Shown here: one piece after another, positions 1 through 7,568 of the stretch
How positions within the stretch are numbered: the first letter of the stretch is position 1
How the letters are laid out: each line of letters begins with the position of its first letter
DNA from: Balneolaceae bacterium
GTDB taxonomy: Bacteria > Bacteroidota > Rhodothermia > Balneolales > Balneolaceae
Direction of reading: 5' to 3'
Length of the DNA: 18,496 nucleotides
NCBI GenBank assembly: GCA_007118525.1
Contig: SKRK01000206.1
Coordinates: forward strand, 1 to 18,496
Translations under genes and position numbers: made by a program
Notes under the pieces: generated by a model
What the model was told of the DNA's origin: nothing
The model's database searches: none
The model's input: the letters and a program-made list of their open reading frames with translations, nothing else

Positions 1-51
1 CCTGTTTGATTCTTATCTTGTTGTACACTTTATAAATTCGGAGAGATGGTA

Positions 52-1665
52 ATGGAAGAGAATCAATCAGAGAAAACCGCTACAGCCCTTACCGGTAAAC
101 GAATAGTTATAATCAGTACTGCCGTATTGATTTTACTCATCGTTTCCACAATTTTTGTTGTAAACTTTGTCAGCACCAAAGCCGAGAAGGAACTGTTGGA
201 AATGGTGAACAGTGAACTGGCGCCCAATGCAGTAGTCGAGATTGGTAATTTCAATCTTGGCGTGTTCCCTCTGCGCGTTACTCTTGATGACGTCAAGCTA
301 ATTCATACAGTGCCATTTGTAGACCAGATTCCTCAAAAGCCACTTCATATGATCCGCAAATTCGAACTGAAGCATGCCGAGCTTCGGGGGTTGAGTCTTT
401 TTAATATCATATTCAGTGAAAAGTGGGATGTCGGTTCATTTACCTTAGATGGTATTGATCTGGATATCGTGAGGTCTTCCGACAGGCGTCTTACCGATTC
501 AACACCCGTTACGGAACCTCTAAATGTTGCTATAAGTGAAATTACAATTACAAACAGCCGGGTTTATATCTTTCCTGACCGTTCGGGCAGTGCGCCCACT
601 TATAGCACCAATAATCTACATCTTTGGATTAATAATTTTGAAGTACAGGATACTGAAAAACCTCTTCACACCTATTTTGAGAATTTTAGGATTGAGGCTG
701 ATTCATTTAACCATTTGACAGAGGATGGTTTTTATGAATTATCTATTGAGGGTTTACGGGCAGACAGCAATGAAAAAACTCTTTTCCTCTCAAAAGTGTC
801 AAATACCCCATTGTTGACCCCTTTTCAGGTAGCTTCAGAAGTCGGGTTTGAAAGAGATGTCTATAGAATTGATGGCGGACCTCATCTGTTTAAAGATTTT
901 GATATTAAAAACTGGATGGATTCGGGAGATATTCACTTCGGTTATGCTGAACTAAATGGCCTTTCCCTCGAAATTGAAAGGGATAAAACTTTCGAAAAAG
1001 AACCTCGTGATGATCAGCCACTTTTAAACAGAAAATTCAAAGATCTTCCATTCTCTTTTTCTGCCGACAGCATTGCATGGAAAGATGGATTGGTTAGATA
1101 TACGGAAATGTTTCATGAAGAGGACAGAATTGGGTCAATTCTATTTACAGAGATTGATCTTATGATAAGATCGCTTCAAAACAGGTCCGAATCGGATGCA
1201 ATGCTAGTGCAAGCAAATGCCCGGTTTATGGAAGCATCCAATTTAACTGCTGAATTTGAATTTTACCCTTCTGATATGGGAAATCACTCCGTAACAGCCA
1301 GTTTAAGTGAAATGGAGTTTAAGGCACTGAACAATACCCTTGAAAACTTAGCCCTCGTAAGAGTAATGGAAGGGAACCTTGAATCCCTTTTGCTCTCTTT
1401 TCAGGCTGACGATAACAAGGCAACCGGTGAAATGACAATGATTTATGAAAACCTTGAACTTCGTTTTTTAGATGATGAGATGAGTGAGGGTAATGTATCA
1501 CGATTCAAATCATTTTTGGCTAAAACCTTTGCAATCCAATCATCGAATGATAAACTTGAGCCCCGACTCGGTAAGGTGGATTATGAAAGAGTAAAAGATA
1601 AGTCCATGTTTAATTATTGGTGGCGAAGTATCGAAACAGGATTAATGGATACCGTAAAGAGATAA
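52..1665 (+). CDS. AsmA/TamB-like membrane-anchored protein
   Basis: A protein of about 537 residues with a short basic N-terminus, one membrane segment at about residues 18-40, and a long beta-rich periplasmic-type region of repeated amphipathic strands. This is the layout of AsmA/DUF748-type proteins, which bridge inner and outer membranes and are linked to lipid transport or outer-membrane homeostasis. The C-terminus (FNYWWRSIETGL) resembles an aromatic motif that, from memory, ends many Bacteroidota AsmA-like proteins. Two ATGs lie at 46 and 52. The GGAGAG at 40-45 is too close to the first and well spaced for the second, so 52 is chosen. mtgA follows 69 bases downstream on the same strand, suggesting an envelope-related transcription unit. 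Family placement comes from architecture only; the exact Pfam family and the cargo are unknown. Confidence 0.72.
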   Translation: MEENQSEKTATALTGKRIVIISTAVLILLIVSTIFVVNFVSTKAEKELLEMVNSELAPNAVVEIGNFNLGVFPLRVTLDDVKLIHTVPFVDQIPQKPLHMIRKFELKHAELRGLSLFNIIFSEKWDVGSFTLDGIDLDIVRSSDRRLTDSTPVTEPLNVAISEITITNSRVYIFPDRSGSAPTYSTNNLHLWINNFEVQDTEKPLHTYFENFRIEADSFNHLTEDGFYELSIEGLRADSNEKTLFLSKVSNTPLLTPFQVASEVGFERDVYRIDGGPHLFKDFDIKNWMDSGDIHFGYAELNGLSLEIERDKTFEKEPRDDQPLLNRKFKDLPFSFSADSIAWKDGLVRYTEMFHEEDRIGSILFTEIDLMIRSLQNRSESDAMLVQANARFMEASNLTAEFEFYPSDMGNHSVTASLSEMEFKALNNTLENLALVRVMEGNLESLLLSFQADDNKATGEMTMIYENLELRFLDDEMSEGNVSRFKSFLAKTFAIQSSNDKLEPRLGKVDYERVKDKSMFNYWWRSIETGLMDTVKR

Positions 1666-1734
1666 TTTTATTTCAACCCTTGAAACAGAAACGTCTATTA
1701 TTGATATAATGAATACAATTTTAGATTCAAATAA

Positions 1735-2667
1735 ATGACACTTCAATCCGGTTCTGTAACTCCAACACCCTTCTACAAGAAATGGCAATGGTATGTTGCC
1801 GCTATCACTGGCTTACTCATAAGCCTGCTTTTGGTTTTAATACTCTCTGTTTTACTTCTTAGATGGGTAAATCCATCAGCCACCAGCTTTACCCTGCAGG
1901 AAAACTGGACAGAACTTGAAACTGAGCGCTACAACCTTCGGGACATGTGGGTAGAGGCAGACAAACTGCCCGAACACCTTAAATGGGCCGTTGTGGCCTC
2001 CGAAGATCAGCTTTTTTGGGAGCATCGCGGCTTTGATATGGAATCGATTCGCGAAGCCTGGCAACAGCGTCAAACAGGTGAAAGAAGCAGGGGAGCCAGT
2101 ACGATATCGCAACAGGTGGCAAAAAATCTGTACCTCTGGCCGGCTCACTCATTTTTTCGAAAGGGCCTGGAGATGGGTATTACCATTCTGATCGAACTCT
2201 TTTGGACCAAGGAGAGAATTCTTGAGGTCTATCTCAATATAGCTGAATTCGGACCCGGAATTTATGGGATTGGTAAAGCTTCCGACTCGTTTTTCGGCCT
2301 GAATCCTAACCAACTTGAACCTGAGATGTCGGCCAGGCTGGCCGCCGTGCTGCCCAGCCCTAAGCGAATGAGGGTTAATCCTCCATCCCCTTTTGCTGAA
2401 GAGAGAAGCCGCTGGATTTTACGCCAGATGACCCAATTAAGCGGGATAGCTTATCTGCCTGAAGCGGAAGAAGACTTACCCGACATGGCAGACGACATTG
2501 ATCCTCTTTTGCTCGAAGCGGAATTCTTGCTGAATAATCTTTTAGATCAAATTGACGAATCTTCTGATACACTTACAACTCCCGATTCAGACGATTTGGA
2601 AGAACTGGATCTGCCCGATTCCCTATTGATTGAATACGAACTCGACACCTTAAAAATTAAAGAGTGA
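1735..2667 (+). CDS. mtgA: Monofunctional biosynthetic peptidoglycan transglycosylase (GT51)
   Basis: Polymerises lipid II into glycan strands at the outer face of the inner membrane. The N-terminus is cytoplasmic, one membrane helix spans about residues 19-43, and the GT51 domain covers about 70-235. Visible family motifs are EDQLFWEHRGFD (E90 is the expected catalytic glutamate), GASTISQQVAKNLYLW at 120-135, and ILEVYLNIAEFGPGIYGI at 162-179 with the second conserved glutamate. No penicillin-binding transpeptidase domain follows, so this is the monofunctional type. The protein is longer than typical MtgA (about 230-240 residues) because of an acidic tail from about residue 240, rich in Asp, Glu and Leu. 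It follows the AsmA-like gene by 69 bases and converges on a lipoprotein gene. Start at the ATG immediately preceding the basic N-terminus; no clear Shine-Dalgarno. Confidence 0.95.
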   Translation: MTLQSGSVTPTPFYKKWQWYVAAITGLLISLLLVLILSVLLLRWVNPSATSFTLQENWTELETERYNLRDMWVEADKLPEHLKWAVVASEDQLFWEHRGFDMESIREAWQQRQTGERSRGASTISQQVAKNLYLWPAHSFFRKGLEMGITILIELFWTKERILEVYLNIAEFGPGIYGIGKASDSFFGLNPNQLEPEMSARLAAVLPSPKRMRVNPPSPFAEERSRWILRQMTQLSGIAYLPEAEEDLPDMADDIDPLLLEAEFLLNNLLDQIDESSDTLTTPDSDDLEELDLPDSLLIEYELDTLKIKE

Positions 2668-2685
2668 CTACAGTTAGTAAATCTC

Positions 2686-2711
2686 AGCTGTTCTGCTATT
2701 GCAATACAGCT
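2686..2711. terminator. Hairpin between convergent genes, possible shared terminator
   Basis: AGCTGT (2686-2691) pairs with ACAGCT (2706-2711), and inside it TGC pairs with GCA around a TATT loop, separated by a small symmetric internal loop. The hairpin lies in the 85-base gap between the convergent stops of mtgA and the lipoprotein gene. There is no T tract on either strand, so factor-independent termination is uncertain. Confidence 0.4.
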
Positions 2712-2752
2712 TGTCCCATAGACCATTGTTGACCGAAATGGCCGGGAGTATT

Positions 2753-3910
2753 TCAATTCTCCAGTAGACGCCGGTTTCTCGAAACGATTGTCTTGGAGCG
2801 CTCTTTTAGAAGTTGAGCTGAATCCATCAGCATGTTTTCATTAGATGGAAACGGAACTTCACGCCCTCCAACAATCCTGGCGCTATCGTTAGACAAGGCC
2901 TCTTTATTTCCGGTGAATGACCCGGAAAGATGTTGAAATACAGCCTCAACTGAAATGTTCTCCGTTCGAACAAGCTGGTCGGTGGTTAAATCAAATATAT
3001 CAAGTGATCCGCCAACGAATGCCGACTTTAACTGTTTGGCCTCGGTAATTTCTGCCGTTACGTTTACCAAATTGGGAACACGAATATCGTTGCCAAGCGA
3101 ATCTTTTTTAACATTTCCATTATTATCCATCTCATAGCGAAGCCCATCCTGTATTTCCTTCGATTCTGTATAGATTCGGCGTTCAATGGTTTCCGGTGAA
3201 TAGGCTATATCGGTTATATTTAAGACCAGGAAATAGTCGTAGTCAATATTTGAATTCTCTTGAGTATCAAAACTGAGCCATCGTGTATTCAACTCTCTGA
3301 GCGTCACTTTTTTCAGTTCAGTATCAAAATATTCAGGTAAAACCATTCCGGAATTATTCTCTACCAGAAACAGAGCGTGATTCAGACCCATTTGGTGAGT
3401 AATGGCCATTTTTTGATCCACATCCTGATAACCCGGAAATATTCGTGAAGCCCTGTCAAACTCATAATATGCCTGTCGGGCACTCACTTTGTCACCTTTT
3501 TGCATGAAATCCAGACCACGTTTGTAAGAGATTTCTGCAGCGGCCGATTTAGACTCAACAATATCCTGATCATAATTATAGAAAGTAAACTGGCTCCTGA
3601 CCTGAGTTGGCAGCCTTCGAACCTTGTTTTGCCGATAATTAAGCTGCTCATAAAGCTGGTAAATTTCAATCCAGCTTTCATCTCGGCCTTCCAATTCAAG
3701 ATATTCAATTCTTTCGCGGTCAAACATATTAGCAAGCTCATATGCCTCCTGAAGTACTCCCAGTTCTTTTGAGTTATTGGGCTTTTTCATCAGCTTCTCG
3801 GTCGACCGGTCTATTGCCCGATCATACTGACCTTTTTGCAGCATCCTCTGCGAGGAGGCGCAGGAGATAAGCATTACTGATATAAGGAGGATTACACTAA
3901 TGTTTTTCAT
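2753..3910 (-). CDS. Conserved lipoprotein with helical repeats, function unknown
   Basis: A 385-residue lipoprotein. With the start at the ATG at 3910-3908, residues 1-16 form a classic signal peptide ending in the lipobox LISC, with C17 as the lipidated cysteine. A TTG four codons upstream (3922) extends the frame but would put acidic and basic residues ahead of the signal and is less likely. Residues of about 20-170 look helical and TPR-like (GQYDRAIDRSTEKLMKKPN; YKRGLDFMQKGDKVSARQAY). The second half (about 190-345) is beta-rich, with a dyad-free stretch of DYDYFLVLNITDIAY and VNVTAEITEAKQ, resembling a beta-sandwich. It should sit in the periplasm on either membrane. It is monocistronic, with a 288-base divergent upstream gap to the GT2 gene. 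I do not recognise a named family. Confidence 0.8.
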   Translation of the reverse strand: MKNISVILLISVMLISCASSQRMLQKGQYDRAIDRSTEKLMKKPNNSKELGVLQEAYELANMFDRERIEYLELEGRDESWIEIYQLYEQLNYRQNKVRRLPTQVRSQFTFYNYDQDIVESKSAAAEISYKRGLDFMQKGDKVSARQAYYEFDRASRIFPGYQDVDQKMAITHQMGLNHALFLVENNSGMVLPEYFDTELKKVTLRELNTRWLSFDTQENSNIDYDYFLVLNITDIAYSPETIERRIYTESKEIQDGLRYEMDNNGNVKKDSLGNDIRVPNLVNVTAEITEAKQLKSAFVGGSLDIFDLTTDQLVRTENISVEAVFQHLSGSFTGNKEALSNDSARIVGGREVPFPSNENMLMDSAQLLKERSKTIVSRNRRLLEN

Positions 3911-3979
3911 GTCTTTCACCAATTATTTAAAGTATCTGCACAGGTTAATGAAAACTGAATAAATATAGAACTTACCCTT

Positions 3980-4020
3980 ATGAAACCTTTCTGGATTTTT
4001 TAGTTTCATTTGTTTTTTTT
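3980..4020 (+). terminator. Weak terminator-like hairpin with T tract and no upstream gene
   Basis: ATGAAAC (3980-3986) and GTTTCAT (4003-4009) form a 7-bp stem with a 16-base loop, followed by TTG and a run of eight T. It points rightwards, but the genes on either side diverge, so no annotated + transcript would end here. It could block antisense or upstream transcription, or be chance in AT-rich DNA. The 3911-4210 interval otherwise holds only promoter-like DNA. Confidence 0.25.
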
Positions 4021-4184
4021 AACCGGTTCAGACTGTCAAAATATAGTTCCTTTTAAAATCAAGGCTTTAGTTTATTTACGTATTCATATCAGTTATTAAA
4101 GAGTAAGTAAGCACCCATCTGTTTCAATATTTTTTTTATTAGTTAAACATGAATTGATCTTTTTTTTCCGCGCTCAGCATCTTG

Positions 4185-4192
4185 TATATTTG
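4185..4192 (+). promoter_or_regulatory. Bacteroidota-type -7 box upstream of the GT2 gene
   Basis: TATATTTG matches the TAnnTTTG -7 consensus of Bacteroidota housekeeping promoters and ends 18 bases before the ATG at 4211. No well-spaced TTG -33 element is present: the nearest TTG, at 4154, is too far upstream. The assignment is therefore tentative. Confidence 0.3.
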
Positions 4193-4210
4193 ATGAAAAC
4201 ATAAACCACT

Positions 4211-6532
4211 ATGCCAGGCTCCGTTCAGCTTTCCATTATTCTTACCACACACACAGAGAAGGTTCACTTTGAATCGCTTCTAATAACCCTGTTGCGTGTA
4301 ACTCATCCAGGCATTGAATTGATTGTGATAAACGATGCGGCCGAAACGGAAACGGCAGAACAGATACATCGCTCACTGAAAGAAGCTTCGGGTGACCAGG
4401 TTTACCTATTTGAGCACGAAAAAAAGATTGGAAGGGGAGCCTGTTTAAATGAGGGCCTTGTACAGGCAACCGGATCACTGGTTTGGACACCCCTTAGGGC
4501 TGAACGGCTCAGTGTTCCTTTGATGGTTGACTTTATTCGCCGGTTCAAATCTGATCCCACAGCATTTTGGACACTTGATTACTCCCTCCCCGGTGACTAT
4601 CCAAGCTGGGTGAGGTTTGCTGAAGATGGAAATCTGCCCGACGACAGCTGTCTTGTTTGGAACCGTAATATCATACATTCAGAGCGCTTTTTCTTCAATC
4701 CTTTTTTAAATGAGCTGCATGGTGCTGAGTTGGCTTTAAGGCTCTATAAGGATCATGCCTGGCATCAAACCGATCCCTTCTTTGTTGTATCTGATCATCA
4801 ATCCATTTTTGCTGATCAGAAAGACACAAGAGAAATCCTGCACTCCATGCTCAGGCTTGATCTTAAGCCAGAAGAGAGAAAACAGCTGTTGAGCAGGCTA
4901 GCTGAACCGGTTACCGATGATGATGGGCATGGAGGTGAAGACCAGTTATTGGTTGAAGCACGCCAATATTTAACAATTGGTGATGCAAACAGATCACTGG
5001 AACTGATTTCGAAATATCTTAGAAAGTATCCCGGCCACCATGAGGCAAACCTGATTAAGATTACGTCACTCGAAAAACTCCGCAGGCATGTGGAGGCAGC
5101 TGAATTTAAACATCAGATTCAAAAACAGAGAGCCGAACAGAGAATCGAACAGAAAACCGAGCCCGAAAAGCTGCCTGAGCCGCCGCCGGCTCCTCTTTTT
5201 ATGGATAAAATAGAAGAGGAGGAAGATGTGTTGGAAACTGCAGCTGAGCATGAAATCTTTTTATCTGTTGTTATGCCCACTACAGGTGCAGGAAAACCAC
5301 TTCTTGAATCTGCTTTAATTCGCTTAGAAGAGGTTGCAGATGAAAATACCACCGAGCTGATCGTAATTGATAATGCCAGCATCGACGATACCTTCGACTA
5401 TCTGGAACAGTTGCGTGCAAATGGGTTTCTGAACCTTCAGGTAATTACCAATACGGTCAATATGGGTTTTGGGGCTTCTGTTAACCAGGGGCTGAACCGG
5501 GCAAAGGGTAACTATATACTCGTGCTTCACAACGATACTTTACTGGAGGATGGGAGCATTCAGGCTCTAATAGAAGCATTTGATAAGCATGACGGAGTGA
5601 TGCTAACGGCTCCTGTACTTGATCACGTTATTGATCCGGGCCAGCAAAAACTGGATGAGAATACAACAAAATATGTTGAGATAAGAAATGCTGAAAGCTG
5701 CTGTTTTATGGTTCCGCAGAGCCTGAAACTCCGGTTTGATGAGACTTTCAGAATGTGCCATTTTGAAATGGAAGATTTTTGCCGGCAAATTGAGGAGGAG
5801 GGAGGCAAGATGCTTGCCGTGACTAATGCCAATGCCTTCCATCACGAAGGCTCTACACTTCAGATGATGGGTATACAGATGGTGCCTGAATTAAAATGGG
5901 CCAATCGGAATAAATATTATAAAAAATGGGCTCCTGCGCCACAATATCAATTACCTAAACAGGGGACTCATCCCGATCGATTTATTAAACTTGGTGCACC
6001 CGACGATCCGATGAATCCGGATCCGGAGTGGGTTGATGTGGTGCAAAATTACCTTTCTGATGAAGTTAGAACTGAGATCCTAAGAACAAAATGGGACGAA
6101 GAGGACCTAATAACCATTGTATCTACCCTGCTTATAGCCGATGAGAGGGAGCTGCTTCGAACTCTCGAAGACCGGCTGAACAATCTGGAGCTTACACCGG
6201 CGCTCATCATCTTGTTTGTTCAGTACTACTTTAACAAGAATATCTATTCGCGATGTATGCACTATCTTGAAAAAGCAGGCGAATCTCATCCGGTTTTTGA
6301 TCTCTACAGGTTGAAAATTCTGGTAGCTGATAAAGAGAACGCAAAAGCGGCTCCCCTGCTTACTAAGATGCTGGATAAATATCCTGCCAGCCCCGACCTG
6401 CTACACCTTGCCGGTGATCTTTACAGGCAGAATGGAGAAGAAGATGAAGCGAAATCTTTCTATACGCTTGCCAGTCAACTCGATCCCTTCAGGTTTAAAT
6501 TTGAAGAGTCTTATTTTGAATTAAATCATTAA
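4211..6532 (+). CDS. Two-domain family 2 glycosyltransferase with TPR-like helices
   Basis: A 773-residue cytosolic-looking protein without membrane segments. Residues of about 5-200 have the GT-A opening (LSIILTTHTE, LIVINDAAE, GRGACLNEGLVQATG), but where a GT2 enzyme carries its DxD metal motif it reads TPLRAERLS, so this domain appears catalytically degenerate. Residues 240-310 are TPR-like (ARQYLTIGDANRSLELISKY), followed by a charged Glu/Lys/Pro linker. Residues 347-555 form a canonical GT2 domain: LSVVMPT, IDNAS at 386-390, GFGASVNQGLNRAKG, HND at 440-442 as the DxD equivalent, and the acidic helix EMEDFCRQIEEEG. The C-terminal 680-760 segment is again TPR-like (HLAGDLYRQNGEEDEAKSFY). 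It probably transfers a sugar onto a glycan or protein; donor and acceptor are unknown. It is monocistronic and its stop overlaps the opposing gene's stop by 4 bp. Confidence 0.88.
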   Translation: MPGSVQLSIILTTHTEKVHFESLLITLLRVTHPGIELIVINDAAETETAEQIHRSLKEASGDQVYLFEHEKKIGRGACLNEGLVQATGSLVWTPLRAERLSVPLMVDFIRRFKSDPTAFWTLDYSLPGDYPSWVRFAEDGNLPDDSCLVWNRNIIHSERFFFNPFLNELHGAELALRLYKDHAWHQTDPFFVVSDHQSIFADQKDTREILHSMLRLDLKPEERKQLLSRLAEPVTDDDGHGGEDQLLVEARQYLTIGDANRSLELISKYLRKYPGHHEANLIKITSLEKLRRHVEAAEFKHQIQKQRAEQRIEQKTEPEKLPEPPPAPLFMDKIEEEEDVLETAAEHEIFLSVVMPTTGAGKPLLESALIRLEEVADENTTELIVIDNASIDDTFDYLEQLRANGFLNLQVITNTVNMGFGASVNQGLNRAKGNYILVLHNDTLLEDGSIQALIEAFDKHDGVMLTAPVLDHVIDPGQQKLDENTTKYVEIRNAESCCFMVPQSLKLRFDETFRMCHFEMEDFCRQIEEEGGKMLAVTNANAFHHEGSTLQMMGIQMVPELKWANRNKYYKKWAPAPQYQLPKQGTHPDRFIKLGAPDDPMNPDPEWVDVVQNYLSDEVRTEILRTKWDEEDLITIVSTLLIADERELLRTLEDRLNNLELTPALIILFVQYYFNKNIYSRCMHYLEKAGESHPVFDLYRLKILVADKENAKAAPLLTKMLDKYPASPDLLHLAGDLYRQNGEEDEAKSFYTLASQLDPFRFKFEESYFELNH

Positions 6533-7380
6533 CCCTTCAGCTCTATCAAACTAAGAAGATCGCGCAGATCTTTCACTTTCTTCAATTGGTTAGACTTTTC
6601 GTAGCTGTTAACCAGGTTTCTGATACAGCGTGCAAGGATTTCCAGCTCGTCGCCTTTTTGCAGATGATCCGGACGGGGTTTTATTCCATTCTTTTTCAGG
6701 AAATAGTGGCACTGATCGTAAGAAACAATGGTCCCCCCGTCGAAGGGATCAATCAATATCTCGCGGTCGTGTGTTTTAAACATCAACATAAAGTGAATCG
6801 GCATATTAACCCCATAAAACGGCAGGTTCAGCCTTCTGGCGATAAATATCACGATAAGGCTCAGCATAATTGGCAACCCTTTTCGGCGATCAATAACCCT
6901 GTCTAGAAATGCGTTGTCAGGGTTGTGATAGTCTTTAGAATCTCCCCTGAACCGCAGCTCTCTGAATACATAGTTGAGCAGGATATGCATCTTCTCCTTC
7001 ATAGAGGGGGTATAAGCGATCTCCGGTCCAATCTGTTTTGCCAGCTGATCCAGCTTTCGTGAATACTCTTCTGTGCGAATGGTTGGGTTTCCAAAACGGG
7101 ATAACAAAAATATGGCCTTTTCGAGCTGCCTGCTTTCATCTACTCCAACCTGAACAAGGTCTGAAAACTCCTCCATTAATGTACCTACAGTAATGTTGTA
7201 GATGATCTCATTAATGGTATCCCGCTCTATATCATGAACCGATTCACTCTTGAACTGATCCAGCAGTGGCACAGCATTTTCTCCCAGCTCCTCGAACCTT
7301 CTTTTCACCCCAAGCTGAACCTGGGGGTCGGGATCGTCTAGCAGATAAATAAGTGATTCTATCTCATTTTTTGACGTCAT
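6529..7380 (-). CDS. SirB1/transglutaminase-like core domain protein
   Basis: A 283-residue cytosolic protein of the SirB1 (YchA) / Transglut_core2 type. The first 55 residues resemble a HEAT-like pair of helices (LIYLLDDPDPQVQLGVKRRFEELG). The core at about 65-220 carries the family signature DRRKGLPIMLSLIVIFIARRLNLPFYGVNMPIHFML, with H196 and D211 in positions expected for the transglutaminase His and Asp. As is usual for SirB1 relatives, the catalytic cysteine position is not a cysteine (GLPIMLS), so peptidase or transglutaminase activity is doubtful. The C-terminal 50 residues are helical. The ATG start at 7380 faces the arginine deiminase promoter region. The stop overlaps the end of the convergent GT2 gene (6529-6532). 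The cellular role of this family is not settled. Confidence 0.85.
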   Translation of the reverse strand: MTSKNEIESLIYLLDDPDPQVQLGVKRRFEELGENAVPLLDQFKSESVHDIERDTINEIIYNITVGTLMEEFSDLVQVGVDESRQLEKAIFLLSRFGNPTIRTEEYSRKLDQLAKQIGPEIAYTPSMKEKMHILLNYVFRELRFRGDSKDYHNPDNAFLDRVIDRRKGLPIMLSLIVIFIARRLNLPFYGVNMPIHFMLMFKTHDREILIDPFDGGTIVSYDQCHYFLKKNGIKPRPDHLQKGDELEILARCIRNLVNSYEKSNQLKKVKDLRDLLSLIELKG

Positions 7381-7409
7381 AGAAAGCTATTTCCAAAACC
7401 TTATTTTCA

Positions 7410-7441
7410 GTTGCTTTTCAGCACACATACTGTGAAGCAAC
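7410..7441. promoter_or_regulatory. Dyad in the divergent region upstream of arginine deiminase
   Basis: GTTGCTT (7410-7416) and AAGCAAC (7435-7441) are perfect inverted arms. Inside, CACA (7422-7425) pairs with TGTG (7431-7434) around a five-base loop. It lies about 30-60 bases upstream of the SirB1-like start and could act in its 5' leader or as an operator. No regulator is identified. Confidence 0.35.
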
Positions 7442-7482
7442 AACACTAATAAAGATACACTTCTTTTATCAGAATGGTTAAT

Positions 7483-7510
7483 GAACTGATTTTCAGTCTT
7501 AAATCAGTTC
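7483..7510. promoter_or_regulatory. 10-bp perfect inverted repeat, candidate operator
   Basis: GAACTGATTT (7483-7492) is the exact reverse complement of AAATCAGTTC (7501-7510), with an 8-base spacer. The left arm overlaps a second dyad, ACTGA-TTT-TCAGT (7485-7497), so three TCAGT-type half-sites are packed into 28 bases. It lies about 60 bases upstream of the arginine deiminase ATG, a position suited to a repressor or activator site. It is not followed by a T tract, so a terminator is unlikely. Confidence 0.5.
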
Positions 7511-7568
7511 TCTTCGATCGCTTTGAATTTCGTATCTTCAAGATCAAATATTCAACTAAAATTTATTT

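Noticed and set aside
46..51. First ATG of the AsmA-like gene as start
   Set aside because: The GGAGAG at 40-45 directly abuts it, leaving no spacing, whereas the ATG at 52 has six bases of spacing.
3910..3922. Upstream TTG start for the lipoprotein gene
   Set aside because: It adds four residues before a complete signal peptide and lipobox that begin at the ATG at 3910, which fits better.
5119..5382. Serine-rich minus-strand frames inside the GT2 gene
   Set aside because: They mirror the Glu-rich linker between the two GT2 domains and have no independent start context.
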